Shown here in pieces: positions 13,807-20,734 of a DNA stretch of 21,401 bases. The stretch is from JAFDVL01 sp043719385 (GTDB lineage: Bacteria; Acidobacteriota; Blastocatellia; RBC074), in the NCBI GenBank assembly GCA_043719385.1, contig JAYSTY010000175.1, positions 1 to 21,401 of the forward strand, written 5' to 3'. The translations under genes and the position numbers were made by a program. Position 1 is the first letter of the stretch. Each line of letters opens with the position of its first letter. Below the pieces are notes generated by a model. The model ran no database searches and was not told the origin of the DNA. It worked only from the letters and a program-made list of their open reading frames with translations.

Positions 13807-14322
13807 ATGAAATTTATTACTGGTTTTATTTTTGCACTGATGATTCTCGGGGCTTTATCTATGACAAGCTATGCACAGGATAAAGCAAAAGACCAAAAGG
13901 CTATTAAGGATGAAGCGTTCAAGTTTGAAAAGACTTGGAACGATCACAATAACGATCACAATATGGATGCAATGTTTGATTTGTTCATCGAAGATGCGGA
14001 ATGGGTGAATATTGTCGGAATGTATTGGGTAGGTCGCGCCGATGTCAAAAAAGCGCATCAGGATTTTCACGCCACAATGTTTAAGAATACGCCGCTCAAG
14101 ATTGATGAGATTACCATTCGTAAAATCACAAGCGACACCGCAGTTGCAGTTCTGAATCTCAGTATGGGCGATTTTACAACTCCGTCGGGCGAGACGATAA
14201 AAAACTCGAAAGACAGGCTTTCACTCATTTTAGTCAGGCAGAAAGGTCGTTGGTTGATAGCACACGGACACAATACGGTACTAGATATGAGAGCCGCACA
14301 ATCTAATCCGATCAAAAAGTAG
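13807..14322 (+). CDS. Exported SgcJ/EcaC-type NTF2-like protein (DUF4440/SnoaL-like)
   Basis: A 171-residue protein with a signal peptide (GFIFALMILGALSMTSYA-Q, cleavage near 23) and one NTF2-like cone domain. The typical opening KTWNDHNNDHNMDAMFDLFIEDAEWVN matches the family's W-N-x-H-D-M-x-A pattern, and VRQKGRWLIAHGHNTVLD is its C-terminal strand with the conserved GxWxIxxxHxT. Such proteins are small pocket-forming proteins, some of them enzymes; the ligand here is unknown. AAGGA lies 11 bases before the ATG. A 12-bp tandem duplication (13939-13962, unit AACGATCACAAT) inserts an extra DHNN into the conserved helix, at the point where the family has a single copy. The gene is the only intact one between two decayed stretches, and its strongly AT-leaning codon use differs somewhat from its neighbours. 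Confidence 0.85.
   Translation: MKFITGFIFALMILGALSMTSYAQDKAKDQKAIKDEAFKFEKTWNDHNNDHNMDAMFDLFIEDAEWVNIVGMYWVGRADVKKAHQDFHATMFKNTPLKIDEITIRKITSDTAVAVLNLSMGDFTTPSGETIKNSKDRLSLILVRQKGRWLIAHGHNTVLDMRAAQSNPIKK
13939..13962 (+). repeat. 12-bp tandem duplication inside the SgcJ-like gene
   Basis: AACGATCACAAT occurs twice in direct tandem (13939-13950, 13951-13962), giving residues NDHN-NDHN. It keeps the frame. Confidence 0.9.
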
Positions 14323-14476
14323 GAAGTAATTTGTAACGCAAAAGAATGTTATGGCGAGGCAATTGTCCAATTCATTAGAAGTCTAAAGTAATTCACGTAT
14401 GGCCTCGAAAATAAAGACACGCCGAACATCTGTTCCGCTGTAGCCGCTTCCCGTAATTGATGGTCGCAACATAACG

Positions 14477-15026
14477 ATGACAAGCCTTCCAGAGAAACCA
14501 TTATTGCCTATCGAAGTTATCCCTGCCGCGCCAGAGCAAGCGCCGATTCTGGCGAATTTGCTTGAGTTGTATGCGCACGATTTCAGCGAGTTCGCTGCGG
14601 TAGAGTTGGGCGCGGATGGGCGCTTCGGCTACGCGCCTGCCGTTGTATTGGACGGAGCCTGACCGCCATCCTTTGCTGGTCAGAGTGGACGGCAAATGGG
14701 CAGGTTTCGTTTTGGTGAAGCGCGGCTCGGAAGTCAGCGGTGATGCAAATGTCTGGGATGTGGCGGAGTTTTTCATCGTGCGCCGATACCGCAGGCGCGG
14801 CATCGGCATGAGCGTCGCGCATGAAGTGTGGCGCAGGTTTCCGGGACGGTGGGAAGTGCGCGTGATGGAAGCGAACCTGACGGCAAGAGAGTTTTGGCAA
14901 CGCGCCATTACCAGCTTTACGGGCAAGGTAAACTTTTCGGTCCAGGTCGAGAAAAACGGAAAGCTCTGGCATCTCTTCGCCTTTGATTTGCCGCCCGTTA
15001 TGGCGGAAGGTCAAAGCATAAACTGA
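14477..15026 (+). pseudogene. GNAT-family N-acetyltransferase, frameshifted
   Basis: Two overlapping frames together make one GNAT protein of about 180 residues. Frame one from ATG 14477 gives IEVIPAAPEQAPILANLLEL, YAHDFSEFAAVELGADGRFGYA and then a TGA at 14660. Frame two picks up at about 14633 with LPLYWTEPDRHPLLVRVDGK, the AGFVLVKRG strand, WDVAEFFIVRRYRRRGIGMSVA (acetyl-CoA pyrophosphate loop RRYRRRGIG) and ends at the TGA 15024. In relatives about 12 bases separate the GRFGY and LYW codons; here there are 10, so loss of two bases near 14632-14642 is likely. The acetyl-CoA site is intact, so the break is recent or a sequencing error. No start with a ribosome binding site serves frame two alone. 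Confidence 0.75.
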
Positions 15027-15077
15027 AGCAATATGAAAACACCGTTGGATAAATTTGGCTTCGTCCAGACTTGTTAA

Positions 15078-15775
15078 TGCTATGCCTATAATTCTTTTCA
15101 CAAATGCGATGCTTTTTCGCCGGGTGCTTCGCAAAATTTGACGTATACAGAAGCAGAAGTTGCCGCCGCCGCGAACGAAGCGCACGCCTGTGGAATTTGG
15201 CTTTCGTGCCACGCGCAATCCGCTGAATCCATCAAGCTTGCACTGCGCCACGGCTTTCGCATTTTGTATCACTGCTCGCACGCCGACGAAGAAGCACTTG
15301 ATTTACTGGAAGCAAAAAAAGAGGAAGTGTTTGTCGCGCCTGCTGTCAGCCTGCGTTACGCACGGATGCAGGAAGCCGAAAGTTTTGGTATCACGCGCGC
15401 AGTCGCCGAAAAAATGGGCGTCTTTGTGGAAGTCGAGCGCATGCAAAAACTCTATCCTGAAATGCGCAAACGTGGCATTCGTGTTTTGCCCGGCGGCGAT
15501 TACGGTTTTCCTTACAACCCGATTGGCCGCAATGCGCGTGATCTGGAATTGTTTGTGAAGCTGTTCGGCTACAGTCCGATTGAAACGTTAGTTGCCGCAA
15601 CAAAACTGGGGGCGAATTGATGGGCTTGGAAGTTGGTGTCGTGAAAAAAGGCTGGCTGGCAGATTTACTCTTGGTGAATGGCGATCCAACGCAGGACGTG
15701 ACAATTTTGCAGGCACCCACCCATCTCCTGATGATTATGAAGGATGGTGCTTTTTATCAGTGCTACGCAATATAG
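15078..15775 (+). pseudogene. Metal-dependent amidohydrolase, truncated at the N-terminus and frameshifted
   Basis: A plus-strand frame opened by TAA at 15075 gives FSPGASQNLTYTEAEVAAAA, NEAHACGIWLSCHAQSAESI, LYHCSHADEE, and VLPGGDYGFPYNPIGR, then ATKLGAN and TGA at 15618. These are the second half of an imidazolonepropionase/prolidase-like amidohydrolase: SCHA and YHC histidines and the GGDYG aspartate are metal or catalytic residues. The C-terminal end continues in another frame after a G-run (15608-15612): GELMGLEVGVVKKGWLADLLL, VNGDPTQDVTIL, then stop at 15773-15775. One more G in that run would restore a single frame. The first half, with the HxH metal motif, is missing altogether, so even a repaired frame would not make an enzyme. 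A TTG at 15138 could start a product but is not convincing. Confidence 0.75.
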
Positions 15776-15813
15776 TGCGCATTTTGGGTTGTGCTGCCTG
15801 GTAATATATTAAT

Positions 15814-15830
15814 GTTTGGTTAAGCCAAAC
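15814..15830. repeat. Small perfect hairpin
   Basis: GTTTGG-TTAAG-CCAAAC, 6-bp arms, upstream of the receptor promoter. No U-tract directly follows, so a terminator role is doubtful. Confidence 0.4.
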
Positions 15831-15842
15831 CCGCTGTTTTGG

Positions 15843-15871
15843 TTGACAGATGCTTAATGAACCTGAATAAT
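15843..15871 (+). promoter_or_regulatory. Candidate promoter P1 of the Oar-like receptor
   Basis: Consensus TTGACA (15843-15848), 17-bp spacer, AATAAT (15866-15871, five of six). It would start the message near 15878, giving a leader of about 160 bases that begins with the inverted repeat at 15879-15918. Confidence 0.55.
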
Positions 15872-15878
15872 CACGTCA

Positions 15879-15918
15879 CTAACTGAACATACAAATTAAT
15901 TAACACCGATTCAGTTAG
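15879..15918. promoter_or_regulatory. Inverted repeat at the predicted 5' end of the receptor message
   Basis: Perfect 9-bp arms CTAACTGAA (15879-15887) and TTCAGTTAG (15910-15918), 22 bases apart, the spacer containing TTAATTAA. It may be an operator or a 5'-terminal RNA hairpin. Confidence 0.55.
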
Positions 15919-15955
15919 CCTGCTTCTGGGACGAAACTAATCTCTCTCGCAAAAA

Positions 15956-15985
15956 TTCAATTTCGGATTATTTAGTTGCTATAGT
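15956..15985 (+). promoter_or_regulatory. Candidate promoter P2 of the Oar-like receptor
   Basis: TTCAAT (15956-15961), 18-bp spacer, TATAGT (15980-15985), 51 bp before the ATG. Weaker -35 but good -10; it would bypass the inverted repeat. Confidence 0.35.
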
Positions 15986-16036
15986 CCATTAACTCAAACG
16001 CTTAACCTGCGTTCTCAACGGTAGGAGAATTTCCCT

Positions 16037-19000
16037 ATGAATTTCCGAACAAAAACAACAGGCTTTTTGTTTATTCTGGCGTTGTTGCTAAGCACGACAA
16101 CTGCCTTTGCCCAAACCACCAGCGGATCAATTGCGGGGAACGTTAACGATTCCCAGCAAGCCTCTGTGAACGGTGCAACCGTCACTATTTCAGATGTCTC
16201 CAGAGGATTTTCACAAACCGCCACTTCTGACAAAGAAGGGCGCTTCGTCTTTCCCTCTTTGTCACCTGGCACTTACAAGCTAACAATTGAAGCCAAAGGC
16301 TTCAAGAAGCTGGAACGCACTGGCATGTTGCTCGTCGCAAATGACAAGTTGGCGCTTGGCGATTTAGTTCTGGAAGTCGGAGGCGCTAACGAAACCGTCA
16401 CGATTACGGCAGAAGCTACTCTTGTCCAGTCTCAAAGTGCAGAACGTTCTACTGCTATTCAGGGCGAGATCGTGCGTAGCATCGCGGTTAACGGGCGCGG
16501 TTTTACCCCGCTGGCTTCGATTGCCCCTGGCGTTGTCAACACCTCTAATAATGCAGCCGCAGATGGTATTACTTCTATCGCTGCGAATGGTTTGCGTACC
16601 AGCGCTAACAACTTGACGCTGGATGGCGTTTCCATTGTTGACACTGGTAACAATGGTTCTTTGCTTAGTTTGAACTTGGACGCCATTTCAGAGTTTAAAG
16701 TTCTAACCTCAAACTATCAGGCTGAATATGGTCGTTCGGCAGGCGCACAGATCAGCGCGGTGACACGCGGTGGAACTAAAGACTTTCACGGCTCTTTTTA
16801 CACCTTCCGTCGTCATGATGGAATGAACGCTAACACCTGGATCAACAACCGTGACAAGGCTGTTGTGAATGGAGTAACAGTACTAAACAAACCGCGGCTT
16901 GATCAGCGGGATATTGGTTACACGATTGGTGGGCCGGTTTACATCCCCAAAGTCTTCAATAAAGACAAGCAGAAACTCTTCTTTTTTTGGAATCAGGAGT
17001 TTCAGAAGCGACTGGTTCCGCCTGCCAGCCCGAATCGCGTCTCGGTGCCAACCGCACTTGAACGCGCTGGCGATTTCTCGAAATCGGTAGACAATTCGGG
17101 TAATGCGTTTCCCTATATCGGAGACCCTAACCTGAAAGATGCGGCGGGAGCACGTCTGCCGTGTACCGCTGCAAACACAACTGGTTGCTTCCAGGATGGT
17201 GGTGTCCTCGGCAAAATTCCCGCTAATCGTCTCTATGGTCTTGGGCTGAATATCTTAAAGATTTACCCGCTGCCCAACGTCGCCCAGGGATCAGGCTTTA
17301 ACTACCAGACCGAAGCTCTGACAGCGAATCCGCAACGGCAGGATTTAGTCCGAATTGACTACAATCTTTCCAGTGCGTGGCGCGTCACCGGACGTTACGT
17401 CAATATCAAAAATGATAACGTACAACCCTACGGTTCATTTGTGCTGGTATCCAACCTGCCGGATTATCCGGTCGTTGTGCCACAACCGCGTAATACCTAC
17501 GCCTTTACTGTTACTGGCTCGCTCAACCCCACAACCATTTTAGAAGCAACCGTTGGTGGTAGTCATAATTCAATTGACATCAATCCGGCCAACGCGAAAT
17601 TCAATAAGGCTGGACTCGGTCTGACAGGAATCCCGGTACTTTATCCTGGCGCAGTGCAGATTGATTCTCCGCCAAGATTCTGTTTTGGTGGTACCTGCGG
17701 AACTAATGGACGTGTTACTAACGGTCCAAATATTGGTTCTAACAACGCGCCCTTTACGAACTTCAATACAAATCGAGACACCTCAGTGAGTCTCTCCAAG
17801 ATTTGGGGTCAGCATACCATCAAGACAGGTGTCTTCTGGCAAAATAGCTTCAAGCCACAGAGCAGCTTTGCCAATAACAATGGTCTGTATGATTTTGGTA
17901 ACGATGCCAATAATTCTCTTGATACGGGGTTTGCTTTCGCTAATGCAGCCCTTGGCGTGTATCGCAGCTTCCAACAAGCATCTGGCTATTTTATTGGCAA
18001 ATATCGTTACAATAACCTTGAGTGGTTTGCTCAGGACAACTGGAAAGTAACAAGCAAGCTGACGTTTGATTACGGCATGCGCTTCTATTGGATTCAACCG
18101 CAGTATGATGAGGATTTACAGACCGCCAACTTCCTGCCGAATCGTTATAGCGCTGGTGATGCGCCGCGTCTCTATCGTCCAATTTGTATCAACGGTGCTT
18201 CTACTTGTGCGAGTGGCCTTAACCGTCGCGCAGTTGATCCGATCCTCCTGGTTCCTGGTTTCGTACCAACGGCAGCGAACACCAGTGATGGCGCTTATGT
18301 CGCACGACATGTACCCAACACTGGCAAATTGCTGAATGGTATTTTCCAGGCGGGTGCAGGCATTGAGAAAGGGCTATATCGCAATCGTGGTATTCACTTT
18401 GCGCCACGCTTTGGCTTCGCTTATGACGTTATGGGCAACCAATCGCTGGTTGTGCGGGGTGGCGGTGGAATGTTCTATGATCGGCCACAGGGCAACACGG
18501 TTTTTGACTTGCTCAGGAACCCTCCTACTTCGCTTGAGCCAACTCTTTTCTTTGGTCAAATACAGGATATTGGCAAAGGGCCGGTAGTGCTGGGCGCTCC
18601 CGGACTGGTCGCCTTCGACCGCGTAGGAAAAGTGCCGACGAGCTATGCTTACAATCTGGGTATCCAGAAAAAGCTCCCGTTCGATTCGGTACTTGATGTG
18701 TCGTATGTGGGGACTCTCGCTCAGCACCAGATACAGTTACGCAATATCAACGCCCCTAACTATGGAGCAGCATTCCAGGCTTCAGGGCAAGACCCTGCTC
18801 GGTACGCTGGTGGTGTAATACCTGCCATCGAACCTGGACTCGCGCAAGTATATATTGATGCGGGTTTAAAATTCAGTGGTGCGAATGCGCTTCCCATAGA
18901 CTTACTTCGTCCCTATCTGGGATTTGGTGATATTCAGTATCATGAACCAGCTTCCAGTTCCAACTACCATTCGCTGCAAACTTCACTCAATCGGCGTTTC

Positions 19001-19777
19001 ACCAAAGGGTTGTTGGCTGGCGTAAACTATACGTGGAGTAAGGCTCTGGGTACCCAGGCTAATGATCGTCCGAGCATTTCAGGTTTTGGTGCGCCGAATA
19101 ATTTCAATCAGCGTCGTGTTAATTATGCGCCGCAGGATTTTGATCGGCGGCATAACTTTAATATCAACTGGGTATATGACTTCCCCAAAGCGACGAGTAA
19201 TTCGTTGCTTGGTTATTTAGTTAATAACTGGGAAATTTCGGGCATCTATCGCTATCAGACAGGTGCGCCATATAACGTCGGAATCAACATTACCGGACTT
19301 CCTTACACCCTGACTGGAGCACAGAACATTGAGGGCGCACGCCTCGCGCTGGTTGGCAATCCTGGCAGTGGTCGCAGTACTGATCCCTACAATCAGCTCA
19401 ATGTGGCAGCCTTTACCGTACCAAAACCCGGCAGTCTTAGCCTTGAATCGGGACGCAATTTCCTTAATCGCAATCCGATCAATAGTTGGGATATGTCATT
19501 GTCGAAAGAATTTCGCATCAAGGAAGACGTGAAGTTTCAAATCCGCCTTGATGCCTTCAATGCGCTCAACCATACGCAGTTCGATGGTATCAACTCAACA
19601 TTGAATGTGAGCGGGTTGACTGGGACAGCAACTAACATTGCGTCTCCTAATGTTATTTCGACTACCAATAGTAATGGTTCTATTACTATTAACAGAGCGC
19701 CGTTGACTGGTTTCGGCGCCGTCACTTCGGTGCGACCACCACGTAACTTGCAAATTTCGGCACGCTTCCAGTTCTAA
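16037..19777 (+). CDS. Oar-like TonB-dependent receptor with carboxypeptidase-regulatory domain
   Basis: A 1246-residue outer-membrane protein of the large Oar/carboxypeptidase-regulatory-like class that is greatly expanded in Acidobacteriota. Order: signal peptide (1-25, ALLLSTTTAFA-Q), carboxypeptidase-regulatory-like sandwich (about 28-118: GSIAGNVNDSQQASVNGATV ... GRFVFPSLSPGTYKL), a plug with AANGLRTSANNLTLDGVSIV and YQAEYGRSAGAQISAVTRGG, and a very long barrel with NGNN-rich loops closing in LQISARFQF. The segment VPTSYAYNLGIQKKLP is a class hallmark. AGGAG lies 9 bases before the ATG. Likely imports or secretes something large (polysaccharide fragments or peptides); the substrate is unknown. 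A strong terminator separates it from the cytochrome gene, and two promoters and an inverted repeat precede it. Confidence 0.93.
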   Translation: MNFRTKTTGFLFILALLLSTTTAFAQTTSGSIAGNVNDSQQASVNGATVTISDVSRGFSQTATSDKEGRFVFPSLSPGTYKLTIEAKGFKKLERTGMLLVANDKLALGDLVLEVGGANETVTITAEATLVQSQSAERSTAIQGEIVRSIAVNGRGFTPLASIAPGVVNTSNNAAADGITSIAANGLRTSANNLTLDGVSIVDTGNNGSLLSLNLDAISEFKVLTSNYQAEYGRSAGAQISAVTRGGTKDFHGSFYTFRRHDGMNANTWINNRDKAVVNGVTVLNKPRLDQRDIGYTIGGPVYIPKVFNKDKQKLFFFWNQEFQKRLVPPASPNRVSVPTALERAGDFSKSVDNSGNAFPYIGDPNLKDAAGARLPCTAANTTGCFQDGGVLGKIPANRLYGLGLNILKIYPLPNVAQGSGFNYQTEALTANPQRQDLVRIDYNLSSAWRVTGRYVNIKNDNVQPYGSFVLVSNLPDYPVVVPQPRNTYAFTVTGSLNPTTILEATVGGSHNSIDINPANAKFNKAGLGLTGIPVLYPGAVQIDSPPRFCFGGTCGTNGRVTNGPNIGSNNAPFTNFNTNRDTSVSLSKIWGQHTIKTGVFWQNSFKPQSSFANNNGLYDFGNDANNSLDTGFAFANAALGVYRSFQQASGYFIGKYRYNNLEWFAQDNWKVTSKLTFDYGMRFYWIQPQYDEDLQTANFLPNRYSAGDAPRLYRPICINGASTCASGLNRRAVDPILLVPGFVPTAANTSDGAYVARHVPNTGKLLNGIFQAGAGIEKGLYRNRGIHFAPRFGFAYDVMGNQSLVVRGGGGMFYDRPQGNTVFDLLRNPPTSLEPTLFFGQIQDIGKGPVVLGAPGLVAFDRVGKVPTSYAYNLGIQKKLPFDSVLDVSYVGTLAQHQIQLRNINAPNYGAAFQASGQDPARYAGGVIPAIEPGLAQVYIDAGLKFSGANALPIDLLRPYLGFGDIQYHEPASSSNYHSLQTSLNRRFTKGLLAGVNYTWSKALGTQANDRPSISGFGAPNNFNQRRVNYAPQDFDRRHNFNINWVYDFPKATSNSLLGYLVNNWEISGIYRYQTGAPYNVGINITGLPYTLTGAQNIEGARLALVGNPGSGRSTDPYNQLNVAAFTVPKPGSLSLESGRNFLNRNPINSWDMSLSKEFRIKEDVKFQIRLDAFNALNHTQFDGINSTLNVSGLTGTATNIASPNVISTTNSNGSITINRAPLTGFGAVTSVRPPRNLQISARFQF

Positions 19778-19796
19778 AGCGTTTCCGAATAACTAC

Positions 19797-19834
19797 AGGC
19801 CAGCGGCAGGTGAAAATCTGCTGCTGGCCTTTTT
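19797..19834 (+). terminator. Strong intrinsic terminator after the Oar-like receptor
   Basis: AGGCCAGCGGCAG (19797-19809), loop of 8, CTGCTGCTGGCCT (19818-19830): 13-bp stem with one G-U-type pair, then TTTTT. It ends 25 bp before the cytochrome ATG; read-through or a promoter inside the receptor's 3' end must drive the cytochrome. Confidence 0.88.
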
Positions 19835-19858
19835 CCCTTAACCAACGGAGGAGAAACC

Positions 19859-20296
19859 ATGAATCGGAATAGCTGGAAAATTGTGCTGCTGGCTTTAGCA
19901 GTTACAATTGCGCTCACGCTCAACCTCTATGGGCAACAACAAGCCCCGCCACCAGGATTTAAAAACCTGAAAGTTTTGCCCCAGGATATTACGCGGCAAC
20001 AACTGATGGGATATATGCAGGCGTTCAACCGTTCGCTCGGTGTGACCTGCGCTCATTGCCACGCCGACGACAAATCCAGCGATGAAAAGCCGGAAAAAGA
20101 TGTCGCCCGTGGGATGATTAAAATGTTGACCTCCCTGCACCAGAACGCGAAAGATTACCTGCCGGATGGTCGTGACAAGAAATTAAATTGTTGGACTTGC
20201 CATCGTGGCAGCGCCAAAATTGAATTGCCTGCGCCGCCTGCGCCGCCGCAGGGTCAGGGTGGTCCACCGCCACCGCCAGCCGAGAAAAAGCCGTAA
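19859..20296 (+). CDS. Exported diheme c-type cytochrome (reaction-centre cytochrome c subunit family)
   Basis: A 145-residue protein with a signal peptide or N-terminal anchor (IVLLALAVTIALTLNLYG, about 8-25). Two covalent heme sites are seen: CAHCH (64-68) and CWTCH (111-115). The lead-in LKVLPQDITRQQLMGYMQAF followed by LGVTCAHCH is typical of the photosynthetic reaction-centre cytochrome c family, whose short members are common in non-phototrophic Acidobacteriota; methionines M50/M53 and M86/M89, one helix before each heme, are the likely axial ligands. Tetraheme subunits of real reaction centres are about 350 residues, so this is a half-size form. The tail is Pro-rich (PAPPAPPQGQGGPPPPP), suggesting a flexible linker in the periplasm. 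GGAGGAG lies just before the ATG. Role: periplasmic electron transfer; partner unknown. Nothing in the window suggests photosynthesis. Confidence 0.9.
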   Translation: MNRNSWKIVLLALAVTIALTLNLYGQQQAPPPGFKNLKVLPQDITRQQLMGYMQAFNRSLGVTCAHCHADDKSSDEKPEKDVARGMIKMLTSLHQNAKDYLPDGRDKKLNCWTCHRGSAKIELPAPPAPPQGQGGPPPPPAEKKP

Positions 20297-20340
20297 GCAA
20301 AACAGGCTGAAATTGATAGATAGCTTGCAAGAAAATGTTT

Positions 20341-20473
20341 TCCACGAAGGCACACTGCACGAAGAAAGCAGTAGGAAGAGACAGTAAGAGTGCCTTCAGC
20401 GGTAAGTCGCGCTGTTCTCTGGTTACTTGTTTTCCGGGTTTCTTCTTCGTGCTGCTTCGTGTGCCTTCGTGGA
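20341..20473. repeat. Inverted repeat of the CCACGAAGGCACAC type
   Basis: Left arm TCCACGAAGGCACAC (20341-20355) is the exact reverse complement of 20459-20473; inside, GCACGAAGAA (20357-20366) pairs with TTCTTCGTGC (20443-20452). The CCACGAAGG-CACGAAG pattern resembles short dispersed repeats I recall from intergenic regions of environmental bacteria. The centre (about 75 bp) is unpaired. Confidence 0.75.
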
Positions 20474-20507
20474 TGAGAAGTTATTTTTCTTTAGAACGCT
20501 AGAATTT

Positions 20508-20605
20508 CGAGGCAGGGTTGACTGGATTAACAAGCGTGGCACGGTGTGATTGGTTAAGCGCTATCCACTGAGCCGGTTGATCCGATAAATCCTGCCTCGT
20601 TTTTT
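20508..20605 (+). ncRNA. Possible small structured RNA or terminator with a large loop
   Basis: CGAGGCAGG (20508-20516) pairs perfectly with CCTGCCTCG (20591-20599), directly followed by six Ts. The 74-base interior can fold further (GTGG ... CCAC, near 20536-20568). Either a free-standing small RNA ending in a terminator-like closing stem, or a dispersed palindrome; the interior GGATTAAC and GTTGAC words recall known dispersed repeats. Confidence 0.4.
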
Positions 20606-20734
20606 GTTAATGAAAAATTGCTGCCCTGTAACTTTGACGTAACGAAACGTTGCCCCCGAACGTAACAGCATTACAACTGAAAAATTGCCGGATAAAACCC
20701 GGGCTTGCTGAATAAAATCAAATTGAGAGGGAAT

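Larger units (their letters stand above)
20297..20734. other. Non-coding gap between cytochrome and esterase
   Basis: 438 bp without a credible gene. It holds the inverted repeat at 20341-20473 and the hairpin/terminator unit at 20508-20605, both listed apart. The last 130 bp before the esterase are A/T-rich; no clear promoter was identified. Confidence 0.7.

Noticed and set aside
19859..20296. Evidence of photosynthesis from the cytochrome family name
   Set aside because: Short members of this family are common in non-phototrophic Acidobacteriota, and no reaction-centre or pigment genes are seen.
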